This document shows positions 12,354 to 22,900 of a DNA stretch of 64,000 nt, one piece after another. The DNA is from Mantamonas sphyraenae. Lineage: Eukaryota > CRuMs > Mantamonadidae. Made by a program: the position numbers and the translations under genes. The notes under the pieces were generated by a model. It saw only the letters and a program-made list of their open reading frames with translations. It did no database searches and was not told the DNA's origin. Position 1 is the first letter of the stretch; every line of letters begins with the position of its first letter. The stretch covers positions 186,001 to 250,000 of the forward strand of contig JAPMXV010000053.1 of NCBI GenBank assembly GCA_026936335.1, written 5' to 3'.

Positions 12354-13043
12354 ATGTCCACATCGTCAGCGTCGTCGTCAGGAATCTCATTGAGACTGCC
12401 CAATCGACGATTGCCCGCAGCAGAGTTGCACTATCTGCCATGCAACGTGGACGAAACGGGCAAGGCTCGCGTGGCAACCTTTTTCCAGCCGCAGCTGATG
12501 AAGGAGGGTGACAGAGACAAGAGTGCCCCCGAGTATGGCTCAGGTGAGGGCATTACATCGGCTGCCAAAAAGCCAAAGCGGGGGCGGACAGAGGAGGCGC
12601 AGGAGGGCCTGCAGGAATCCGACGGGGGTGATCAGACGTCGCAGCTGCAGGATGTCAAACGAGCGCGTGTGGAGGTCCCTACAGGAGCGAGTGGCAATGG
12701 GGAGGAGGAGGAGGCGGTGTGGAGGGCAACGTTGCGTGGGAGGGAGCTTGTGGGCAAGGAGATGGAGGTGCCGAAGAAGGTGAAAGGGTGGGTGGTGGGT
12801 GCGCCCAGCACAGACACGGCGGCAGTGGCGCAAGTGCTGGCCAAGTTTGAGCGGTACACATACTGGAACCACGACGACGTGCCATCGGAAACAGACACAG
12901 TGCAGGCGGCCATGGACTGGTTCACCATGAGCAAGTTGGTCCATGGGCCAGCCGAGGAGGGCGACGGGGAGGCGGATGCTGGGTGCACCTTTCAGGAGCT
13001 GCAGGCCCAGCTTCTGGCTCAGCAGCAGCAAGAAAATGTGTAA
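12354..13043 (+). CDS. RNASEH2C: Ribonuclease H2 subunit C
   Basis: RNase H2 removes ribonucleotides from DNA and RNA from hybrids. Subunit C, with subunit B, scaffolds the catalytic A subunit in the nucleus. This single exon codes 229 aa. The family blocks are in order: AELHYLPCNVDETGKA then ATFFQP near the start, WRATLRGRELVGKEMEVP with VKGWVV in the middle (compare SFRGRxLRGEEVAVPPGLVGYV), and KFERYTYWNHDDVPSETD then AMDWFTMSKLVH near the end. A charged insert of ~70 residues with KKPKRGR, a possible nuclear localisation signal, replaces the short loop seen in animals. Start chosen: MSTSSASS, the last ATG before the conserved region. It is divergent from the large membrane protein (143 bp) and convergent with MIC60 (59 bp between stops). 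Confidence 0.85.
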   Translation: MSTSSASSSGISLRLPNRRLPAAELHYLPCNVDETGKARVATFFQPQLMKEGDRDKSAPEYGSGEGITSAAKKPKRGRTEEAQEGLQESDGGDQTSQLQDVKRARVEVPTGASGNGEEEEAVWRATLRGRELVGKEMEVPKKVKGWVVGAPSTDTAAVAQVLAKFERYTYWNHDDVPSETDTVQAAMDWFTMSKLVHGPAEEGDGEADAGCTFQELQAQLLAQQQQENV

Positions 13044-13102
13044 CAAACAATGGGTAGACTTTTTCTCTTATGCACGTCTCCTTGTGTGTGTGTGTGTGTG
13101 GT

Positions 13103-14730
13103 TTATGCCGAAAGAGTAAAGGCTCGTGTAGCAAGGTGAGAGTTGAGCAGATCGAGCGTCTGTTCCAGCACCAGTCGTCGCTTGGCAGTGTTGAGCCAGT
13201 CCTCGGTGACATCTGCATACATGTCTGGCAGAGTATCCATCTCCTGCACAGCCTTTTTCAGGTTGCCGTGTTTCTGTGCATTGCGGGAAAGGAAGGGTGA
13301 GTGTGTGCCGGGAGAAAAGGATGAGGGAAAGTGGGGGGGGGCAAGAAGGTGACAGTGACACAGAGGACACAGAGCCAACAAGCAGCAGCCAATCAGGACG
13401 CAGGATATCGTCAGAACGCAAGTACCACCAATGTGGCCCCACGTTTAGCCCATGTTATGATCACAGAATGTGTTTGTGAGACACTGTCATACGGCACTTC
13501 CTGAAATAGGAACTTTTCATCACTCTTATCCTGTTGCTGATTGTGTGGTGCTGCTGCTGTTGCTGCTGCTGCCTCTGCTGTGTATGTGAGGTGGGAAACG
13601 GGGGGGGGGGGGGGGTGGGTGCCACCACTTACAAGATGAAACTCTGCGCGTGCAAGGATGGCCTCTGGATGGTTGCCCGGAACGAGACCGGTTTCGTGGT
13701 AGGTGATGTTCTCCATGGCGATGGAGTAGGAGCGCCAGAGGAAGCCCTTTGCTCGCTTGGGTAGATACATGGCACGGCGCACCTCCTGGCTGACGGTGGA
13801 GTAACGCTCGGTGAGGTCGCGGAGGGTGGAGACGCCCGTGGAAGCCATGAGGGAGCCAATGGAGTCAAGGCAGGCCTCGATGACTTCGTCGCCCTTGCCC
13901 AGGGTGACCAGGTTGTTGAGGGGTTCCATAAACGGTTGGTCGCTCTCGATGGAACGTGCCAGCTGGTAGGTGGCAAACCAGAGACGGTGCACCTGTTGGC
14001 TCTGCTCCTCGTACACCAGCTGATTGTCCATGATCTTGTTGATGGCCGCCACGCGCAGACGCAGGTTGTTGATGGCCTGCACACGTTCCTCGCGCTCCGT
14101 GTGCAGCTGTGTGTCATACCTGCGCTTGAGTTCTGCCTTGGTCACTTCGTACTCCTTGGCCAGCTTCTGCTTGCCTGCCTCCAACTTGTCCTCCATGGCC
14201 TTGAGTTGCTCCTGCTTCTCCTGTTCGTTGGCGGCAATGGTCTGCTGCTGCTCCTTGAGCACCTGTTCCTCAAACTGCTTCATGCGAGCCTGCATCTCTG
14301 CCTCCTTCTCTGCGTACTCCTTCTGCATCTGCTCCACACGTGCGTTGTACTGCGCCTGGTAATACTCCGAGTTGCGTTCCAGTTCCGTCTCGTACTCCTT
14401 CTTCAGGATCTGCGACTGTGCAATCAACTGCTCACGCATCTCCGGGTCATCACTCTTGTGGGCCATTGTCAATGCTCCCCGGTTCTGCAGCTCAACCTCC
14501 TTTGTCTGCACCACAGACGGCTTCTCCGGCGACGCATCCTTCTTGCTGCCCAGGTCCAATGCCAAGGGTGCAGACGTGGCTGCTGCTGTTGTTGATGATG
14601 ATGATGATGAGGATGAGGATGAGGGTGTCGTCGTGCTGTTGCTGTTGCTGTTGCTTTCGCTTTGTGCCTTGTCCCCTGCGTCGTCATCATCCGTCTTCTC
14701 CGAGGCCTCTTCCAGCTCAGCTTTGCTGCC

Positions 14731-14765
<35 letters not shown>

Positions 14766-15401
14766 CCGTGTCCTCGCCATCCTCCTTCTTGTCCCCAAGG
14801 GCGGGCAGTTGCACACTCGTGACAATGTTCCACAGGTCCGGCTGTGCGTTGAGGAAGCAAAGGGGGCAAAGTTTGAAGGGTGTGTGGAAGGGTCGGGGCC
14901 CCGGAAAAATCGGAAAACATCGGAGGGCCGGCGTCGGATGTCACACAGACGCACAAAGACGCACACACAAGCGTTGGGACGAGGTGGTGTTGCAAACACA
15001 GCGTAAGAGTGTGAGTGTTTGGGAGACGGAGGTGGAAGAGTGGAGGCGCAGGGAGGCCGAGGAAGAAGTGTGAAATGCAAACCGACCTGCTTGAGGGCAT
15101 CGGCGACTCCCGGGGCGTATTCGGCGACGGTGTTGTATGCAGAGTCGTCTGTGGTGATGAGATAAGAGGGGATGCCCACAGCACCACCCACAAGGATGAT
15201 GGCGGGCAACAGTCCTCCGCCTCCTCCTCCACCGCCGCTGTTTGCTTGGGCGGCGGCTTCTTTCGGAGCACTTCCCTCTGCTGCCTGCTTGAGCAGCCGA
15301 GAGTGGCGGCTGAATGTGCGGCTCTGCGATGCAGATTGACGCACCACAGCGCCGGTGCTGCTACGTGTGGCCCTAACCAACGGTTGTTTCTGTGTGTCCA
15401 T
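13103..15401 (-). CDS. MIC60: MICOS subunit MIC60 (mitofilin)
   Basis: MIC60 anchors cristae junctions in the mitochondrial inner membrane as the core of MICOS. Exons 15087-15401, 13633-14841 and 13103-13273 join at phase 0 to 564 aa. Residues 1-45 are rich in Arg, Ser and Thr with no acidic residues until later, which fits a mitochondrial presequence. One inner-membrane segment follows, LLPAIILVGGAVGIPSYLI, after a Gly run. Next come a Ser/Asp low-complexity stretch, a long Glu/Gln/Lys coiled coil with KEYETELERN-type heptads, and the C-terminal mitofilin signature (LVTLGKGDEVIEACLDSIG, then AKGFLWRSYSIAMENI, and a last exon with EDWLNTAKRRLVLEQTLDLL). Topology, coiled coil and C-terminal domain all agree with yeast and animal MIC60. 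Confidence 0.93.
14733..14763. repeat. (CTG)n run coding poly-Ser in MIC60
   Basis: About ten CTG triplets, read as AGC serine codons on the minus strand, in the intermembrane-space linker of MIC60. A second GAT/GAG-type run lies just below it at about 14592-14625. Confidence 0.8.
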
Positions 15402-15789
15402 GTCTGGGTGTCAGTGGTGCCGCCTGTGTACCCCCACTGACAAGAGGGTAAAAAACGCCGACACAACACACACACGGCCCACACACGGCCCACACACACA
15501 CACACACACACATAACCCGAGTTCAGGCTGCGTGTAGTGTGTGTGGCTGTGTGCACATCCACACATCAGGTGTGTGCATGCACATGTGGAAGGGTGTGTG
15601 CTCAACGTACGACTCGCGCAAACATGTTGCCTGATGGGATGGATGCGCAGGCGCAGGACACACACATCCCATGAGCCAGGTGGATGCCATGGAACACATC
15701 CACTCGTTGGAACGAGGTGCATGGTTGCGCATGGGCGCAAGACACACAAGTGCAAAAACGGGGCGGGGGGTTGGATCTGTACATTCGAT
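15402..15789. other. Intergenic region with CA microsatellite
   Basis: This stretch between the MIC60 start and the DPY30 stop has no convincing ORF. It holds (CA)n tracts around 15464-15512 and many ACACAC/GTGTGT words on both sides. It must hold the MIC60 promoter and the DPY30 3' end. I see no RNA gene. Confidence 0.6.
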
Positions 15790-16318
15790 TCAGGCTTCGG
15801 AGCCTCCCTCTTGTCCGCCACCCTTGTTGGGGTTGTTCTTGAGCAGAAAGGCAGCCAGATACTCAACGGGGTCCTCTGGTCGTTCGCGGCTGACTGCATG
15901 CATGCCCTGGATGAGCAGAGGCACCAAACTCTGCTCCAGGTACGCTCGGGTTGGCACACTCTGCAGATGAACTTTGGCGTTGGTCATCTGTGCTGCCTGG
16001 TTGGCCAACTGGGCCTGTGTGGAAAAGAGGGGAAGGGATAGGGGAGGAAGGGGTAGAGGAGGAGGGGGGGGTGTTGGGTTGGTGCTGGCGTGTTAGCGGT
16101 TTGGCCCGCGCGACGACCGTTGCGATGGAGTGCCACTTTCTTCTCCCCCGTCTTGCTACCACTCCACACACTCATGCCCCTCCTTTCTTCTTGTGTGATT
16201 CCCCCGCATGCCCATCCCTCCTCTTGGCTGTGTCTGCATGCAAACCCACCTCGACTGTGTCATCAAACTCGGCCCCGGGCACGGGCATGGGCAGGTCTTC
16301 GTCGCCGTTGTCGCTCAT
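15790..16318 (-). CDS. DPY30: DPY30 domain protein
   Basis: DPY-30 dimers bind the ASH2L helix in SET1/MLL H3K4 methyltransferase complexes. The same fold docks A-kinase-type helices in radial spokes. Two exons (16250-16318 and 15790-16014) join at phase 0 (gtgggt...acacag) to 97 aa, against 99 aa in human DPY30. The C-terminal dimerisation motif is complete: [20 protein letters not shown] then [20 protein letters not shown]. The N-terminal tail is acidic. The length and lack of extra domains favour the histone-methylation subunit over a radial-spoke relative. It is divergent from the LRR gene with 168 bp between starts, and that gap holds a (GT)13 run. Confidence 0.94.
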
Positions 16319-16410
16319 CGTTTCCTTTGGCCATCCTGGGGCATCCACAGTGCACACGAATGGCAAAAGTCGGCACGGAGGATGGTGTCATGTGTTGGAG
16401 TATCATGAGG

Positions 16411-16436
16411 TGTGTGTGTGTGTGTGTGTGTGTGTG
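16411..16436. repeat. (GT)n microsatellite in divergent promoter
   Basis: A perfect run of about 13 GT units between the DPY30 and LRR-gene starts. It is either a neutral microsatellite or a nucleosome-poor promoter element. Confidence 0.9.
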
Positions 16437-16486
16437 CATGTGATGCGCTTGGCCATGCAACCCGACCACCCCCCCCCCTCCTGCCA

Positions 16487-16753
16487 ATGCCGGCCAAGTC
16501 GAAAGGCAAGTCCAGCAAACCCAGCAGCAAAAGCAAAAAGGGCGGCGGCAGCAGCTCGTCATCGTCTGTGTCCAGCAAGAAGAAGAGCAGCAGTAGCAGC
16601 AGCAGTGGCACCAGTGGCACCAGTGGCACCAGTGGCAAGAAGCTCAAGTCATCGCGATCGGCGAGCTCCAGCAAGTCGCGACCCAGCAGTCGCTTGTCCA
16701 AGAAGCACAGCAACAGCACCGGAAGTGTGGCCGCCAAGAAAGGCAATAGCAAT

Positions 16754-16791
<38 letters not shown>

Positions 16792-17519
16792 TGGAAAGGC
16801 AGTCAAGAGCATCAGCAAGAGTAGCAGCGATGGGGGAAGCACACGCACGGGGGGTGTCCATGGACCCGAGAGCAGCACCAGCAAGTATCTCAACGGCCCA
16901 CGCACAGGACAGGAGAGCCTTGCCCAACTGTGCCTGGAGAGTGTGGTGCACCATTCATCACGATTGGAGGTGCCTTCTCAACTCCAGGAGCCTGTGCTGA
17001 CCATGGTCCTCGATGCCCTGCGCAACAGCAACAAGATGACCAGTTCCTTCCTGGCCAAGCTCGCCAGCAGCCCCGTGCACGCCCTCAACCTCAGCGGCTG
17101 CAATCTACTCTTCAAGAAGAACAGCCCTGCCGTCGACCTCTCCGAATTCAGCAGTCTCGTGGCCCTCGACGTCTCCAACATCTCCAAGAGCGAGCTCCAG
17201 GCCCTTGTCAGCTCCTTGCCCAAGGCCGCCCCACAGCTCGAACTTCTCAACGTCTCCAACACCCCCGTCATTGCCCCGTGCTTCGTCCAATTCTCCTCCA
17301 TGCGTTCCCTCCACACTATCAACATGTCCCACTGTCCTCAGCTGGCCGATGACGCCATCAAGAACCTCTGCGGTAGGTTTTGTCGCCCCCGGCGGTGTCC
17401 CGTTTCCCGTTTCGCCCGTTTTCCCCTTCTGGCTTCCGTTTCCAATCGACGCTTTCGCCTTCCCCCTCCTGTGTGCCCACATGGGGCCACTCACACAACC
17501 CGAAACATACCACCGCCGA

Positions 17520-17551
<32 letters not shown>

Positions 17552-19964
17552 TGCACACATACGCACACACACACCCCACAGCCAACGGAGCGTTGACGGA
17601 CATTGACTTGTCGTGGTGCCAGAACATCACCAACGACGGTCTGTTGTATCTAAACACCCTTCGCAACCTGCAACGATTGGACATCTCCTTCACTGGGGTC
17701 ACCACCAAGGGCATCCGTGCTCTGTCGAAACAGACGTCGCTTGCCGATCTACGCCTGCGCTACATTGTCAACTCCACAGACATCCAGGCATTGTCCTCGT
17801 TGAGCAACCACCTGAACATTACCACATTGGACCTGAGCAACTCCCGGGGCACAGATAAGGGCATTGATTACCTGCAGACGCTACGGTCGCTCAACACAAT
17901 CATGCTGGCAGACAGTGCCGTCACCGACGACGGCCTGGAGATCCTCAGTGCATTCCCACAGCTTCACACGGTCACATTGAACCGTACACGCATCACAGAC
18001 ACCGGTGTGGGACATCTCACACACATGTTGACCCTGAGCAATCTGGAGTTGATCAAAACGCGGATCACCATCGAATCTCTGCAACTGCTGACCCAGCTGC
18101 CACAGCTCCAGTCCCTGGACGTGTCCCAATGTGAATTGAATGACAGTGCAGTGGAGTACATGACACAGATGCCCTCTCTGGCCAAGGTCGTTGTGCGTGG
18201 CACCCACATCACAGACGCAGCCTTTGCCCACTTTGCTGGCATCCTGGGCCTGCGTGACCTCCATGTGGAAGCAGGCTTTGGCATCCACTTTACAGACATG
18301 GCCTGTTGCCACCTGCGTGGCATGTCCAACCTCCACTCGCTGGTCATTGGCGACGTACACCTGTCTGAAATGGGTGCCACCTGCCTCATGACCCTTCCTG
18401 CCCTGCAACGCCTGCAACTGCGCAGGTCCCACATCGACACCAAAGCCATGCCCGTGCTCCGTGCCATCTCTGTCCTCGATCCCGTTCTGGATGAGGCCTA
18501 CGAGAATGTGGTCAAGGAGAGCAGCAGCAGCAGCAGCGGAAGCAGTGGCGGAGGCTCAGGCAAGGCCGCATTGAAAAAGGTGAAAGCAGTGAGCAAACTG
18601 AAAGGAGGAAAGGGAGGAAAGGGAGGCAAGAGCAGTGGGAAGGATGGGAAGAAGAAGGGGGGAAAGATCATCAAGTCATCCAAGGCAGTGCGCAAACAGC
18701 GACGGCTGAGTGGGGAGGTGGTGACCGCAAAGGACCTGCCAGCACTGCGCAAGGTGCGCAAGAGCGACGATTTGACATCCACGAGTGGCAGTGTGGACAG
18801 TGCCGATTCGTTGGACAGCGAATACTTTAGCGAAGACAACAGCAGCAGCAGCAGCAGCAGCACCACACTGCCCTCCGCCAGTGTACAGGGAGACAGTAAC
18901 ACCAACGCCATGCGCAACCCAAGGGACGTGGTGGCGCAGGCGTGCCCAGTGTGGTGACCACGCGTCCGTCCGGCATCAACATCAGCCCCGCCAGCAGCCC
19001 GTCGCAATCGCCACGCGAACGTGTGGGCAACTTTACACGCAACCAACGCACGGGTAGCATCCATCGTGACGCCATGGAATCCCCCATGCGCACGCTGGTG
19101 CAACAACTGGCAGCCAAGAACATGGCCGTGGCTGCGTTTGGTGGTGGCGGCAACGGGACAGCTGGGGTGGTCAGTCCACAGGGCAGCGGCAACGACAGCA
19201 CCAGTGGAAACACCACAGCCTCCTCACCGTCGGCCAGTGTCAGTCAGGATGGCCATTTGAGGGTGACACCGCCTTCGCATCCACGTGTGGACATGGTGGG
19301 CAACTACACACGCAACCAACGCACAGGAAGCATCCACAGGGCAAACATCAACGATTCGGACAGTCCCACCAGCTCCTTGATCCGCAAACTGGCTGCACAG
19401 CAGGCTCAGAAGGAGCAGGGAGTGGCGCCCACAATTGGTAGCAACGACAGCCCGGGCAGCAACTCCCCGGCATCCTCCTTTATCAACGGTGCAGGTCTCA
19501 ATGCTCTGGCAGCCATGCAGTCGAGTGGTGTGGGCGCCACCAACGGAGGCATCAGCTTTGTGGGCAACTCGGGCGGCGTCACTCAGTCCGGCGTGGTCAC
19601 GGGCAATGTCTATGCTGCCAACAGTCCCGTCCACAAGACGCCGTTGACACCCACTGTCAGTGAGATGGAACGTGCACAGAAGCAGGTGGACAGTCAGTCG
19701 ACCACATCGTCGACCACCACCACCACCACCACCACCACCAGCACGTCAACGAGCAGCAGTACCGGCAGCTCTGGCTTCATCAGCACACGCAAGAGCAATG
19801 ATGCACCCAAGCCACGCATCAAACGAGGAGGATCCATTGTTTCTGCGCAGCAGGTGAATGTAAGTGACATCAAGCCGTCGTCGGACGACGGAGGCGACAC
19901 CGGAGCTGGTGCCTCGTCCTCGACGCGCAAGAGCGGTGGCTGGCGAGGAAAGATCAAGCGGTGA
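16487..19964 (+). CDS. Leucine-rich repeat (RNI/AMN1-type) protein with Ser-rich N-terminus
   Basis: Exons 16487-17372 and 17582-18895 join in frame (gtaggt...ccacag). A third segment, 18940-19964, is in another frame and is reached by a possible 44-nt intron at 18896-18939 (gtaaca...gcgcag). The total is then 1074 aa. Residues 1-150 are low-complexity Lys/Ser (SKSKKGGGSSSSSS). The middle has about 14 LRRs of the cysteine-containing type, such as LTDIDLSWCQNITNDGLLYL and LQRLDISFTGVTTKGIRALS, a pattern seen in F-box/LRR and AMN1 proteins; no F-box is visible. The C-terminal part is basic and Ser-rich. It carries the motif VGN(F/Y)TRNQRTGSIHR twice, each followed by a short helix ending in KLAA or QLAA. 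The first copy lies before any ATG in its frame, so it should belong to this gene. Function unknown; a substrate or scaffold adaptor is an inference. Confidence 0.75.
17521..17580. repeat. (AC)n tract at intron 3' end
   Basis: A nearly pure AC repeat fills the last ~60 bases of the LRR-gene intron and runs into the acceptor ccccacag. It stands where a polypyrimidine tract is expected. A similar AC tract precedes the MKKS acceptor at 3057. Confidence 0.85.
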
Positions 19965-19995
19965 ACGAATGACCACAAATGTATTCAAAAGAGGA

Positions 19996-22900
19996 TCACT
20001 CAATGGCACGGAAGCGAGCCTCCTCGAGCTTCGTTTTGGCATCGACCACACGCAGGTCGACTTCGGACAAAACTTCTCGCAGGATCGCCACGGCATGTGT
20101 GTATGCATCTGCTGCATCGGACCAGAGAAGATGGCGTGCCAACACATCGCCACAGGCCAACCACAACTGACCCGACGCATGACTCAAGCCACCGCCGTGA
20201 ACCACCTCTCCCAATCGTCGCACACGGCCCAACACCTGCTTGCCTTGCTCCACCTCTGCCAACTGGAAGTGCAGCCCTGCCAAATGGAGCAGGTGTTGGC
20301 AGCGTCTCAGCTGCAGGGCGTGCATGCGTGCGTGCAACACACCCTCCTCCGAAGGAACAGACGTGGGCGCACTCTCCTCCTCGCCAGCATGCACTCTTGC
20401 CTCTGCATCCTCAACGTCTGCATCGTCCTGCAGGCTCTCAAGCAACTCATCTTGCAACTGCAAAGCTTGTGAGGCTGTGGCGCGTGCGGTATGTGTGTCT
20501 CCGCGCGACTGCTCAATGTCACTCATCAACATCATTGCCTCCACGTAATCCTCGCTCAGCTGGCCTTGCATGCGCTCTTGCATGCCCAGCACGTCCTTTG
20601 TGTGTTTGCTGGCCACCTGGATGTTGCCCAAGGCCAGTTCGATCTCCGCGAGCGTGTGCACCAGCTGTGCCATCAGACGACTGTCCTGTGCACTGCGTGC
20701 TGCCAGTGTGTCCACGGCAGCCTTCAACAACACAGACGCTTCAATGGACTTGCCAGCCTCATGCAGGGTCTGCGACAGCCGGAACTTGGCCAGAGTGACC
20801 CAGTACAGCAGGGCCACCTCCCCAATGGCACTCGACGCAGGGATCTGCTGCCACGGCACCAGGATCCGTTGCTCCGTACCCATCGACATGGTCGATGGCA
20901 TGTCTTCTCCATTGTCCTCTGCCTCCAGAAGGTCCTGGAATGTGTCTGCAGCCGAGCGGAACAGCTGCTCCGCCTCAAACAAATCGCCCTGATCACGTCG
21001 GATCATACCCAGATCCAACCAGGAGCGAGCCACGTCTTCTGTGTCCTCATCGATGTCCTCTCCAGACAGCAATGCATCCTTTTTCAGTTGCAGTGCCTGC
21101 CGTGCCAGCGTCTCGGCCTCTTCATGCTCACGCTTTGCATGCAAACAACCCGACAGCCTGTCCAGCACCATAATGCGCAACTCTTGTCTCTCCTCCCGCT
21201 CGTCATCACTCTCCTCCTCTGCCTCTGCCTCGTCGCCACCAGCAGCCGCGTCATCATTGCTGCTGCTGGTGCTGCCCAACGTCGTCGGGGTGAGCTCGGC
21301 CAACACCTGACGCAGGGACAATTCGGCTGCGTACAAATGGCCCTGAAGCTGAAGGGTGGATGCCAATTGGGCCATGGAGTGCAACGTGCGCACGTCTGTG
21401 CTTCCGTAGGTCTCTGTGCTAAGAGTGACAAGACGCCGGTACACCCGCTCTGCTTCTGCATACCTCCCCTGCTGGCTGGTCATTTTGCCCAACACCTGCA
21501 GGGTGTACACCAGCCGTTCGTTCTCTTGACCCTGTGTGGCGGTGTAGATGCTGTTTGCCTTGCGGAAGAGCATCTCTGCATACGAGGCCCCCTGGTGGCT
21601 CTTGCCAAAGCGCACCTGACCACGGTGCCGCTCGTACACCCTGTCTGTGTCCAGACTGCTCTTGCGCAACAAGTCACCCAGGTGACACAGGCGATCGGCG
21701 ACAATGGCACTCTCGGGGCCGTACACGTGTTGAAGGATGGCCAATGCCTCGTGGTAGGTGTTCACGGCCTCATCCACCAACCCATGTGTGCTCTGCGCAT
21801 CCGACAACAGTTCCAGTGTCGTACTCAACTCCACGTCCGTCTCGGTGGCATACCGTCGCCGGAGACTCACCGCATGTGTGAAGCTGGCCATGGCATCGGG
21901 CACCTCACCCTGTTCCAACTGCACACTCGCCAGTTCACACCACAGGTTGGCCAGCATGCGTTGTTGTTCCACCACATGCTCCTTGCGACGCATGCTCTCC
22001 TGCTGCTGTTGTGACGAAGCGTGCGAGGCGGGCGACGACGCACGCATCAATTCCTCCTGCGGCGACACCGTCAACGACAGTGACGACGAGGATGAGGATG
22101 AGGATGAGGATGAGGATGAGGATGAGGAAGCACCGGGTGTGCTGGGCATGGTCAACGAAGAGGTGCTGCGCGAGGACGGCGAAGGATGCACAGAGGCAAA
22201 CTTGCCTGTGGTGCCAGCCGATTCTGTGCCGACCATCACCTGCAACCCTTTGCCTCGATCCTGTGCCGATGCACCCACCTGTCGCTTGCGCAATCCCAGT
22301 TTCTCTTCGCGTGCGCGAATGATGCGTCGGTACAGGCGCACAGCGTCCTGCAGATGGCCCAGCTGCTTCAACAGAGCGACCATTTCCAAAAGGGATTCTT
22401 CCACACGTGTTTCGCCTGCATGCGCTTGCATGGCTTCCACGTGTTGCTCAAACACACGGAATGCCTGCGACAGTTCGCCACGACGCACCAGTGCAAACGC
22501 CAGCTGCTTCATGGTGTCCATCATCAGCCAACGATCGCCACTGGACAGCGGCCGAGGCAGCGCTTGCAGCAAAGCCAATGCCCGCCTGCAACACGCCTCC
22601 CCTCGCTCCACGTGGCCCACCTGCGCATGAAACTGTGCCATTTCCACCATGGTACTTGCCAGTTGTACACGTCTACCGTTGTCCTGTCCTGCCGACCGTG
22701 CCATCTGTGTCTTCTGTGCCTTCTGTGCCTCCTCCTCGTCCTCGTCGTCCTCTTGCTCTCCTCGCAACACGGCCACGGCTCTGTCGAAACAAGCCTCTGC
22801 CTCATCAACCTGCCCCAACTCGCAATGGATCCACGCCAGACTCTTGTGTGCCTTTGCAAGTTCCTCCACCACCGCATGTGCACGCTGAGCACGCAGGATG

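Noticed and set aside
20491-22014. Long plus-strand open frames over the CLU-TPR giant
   Set aside because: They mirror the TPR coding strand. Composition is Cys/His/Leu/Gln-rich without domains, typical of antisense frames.
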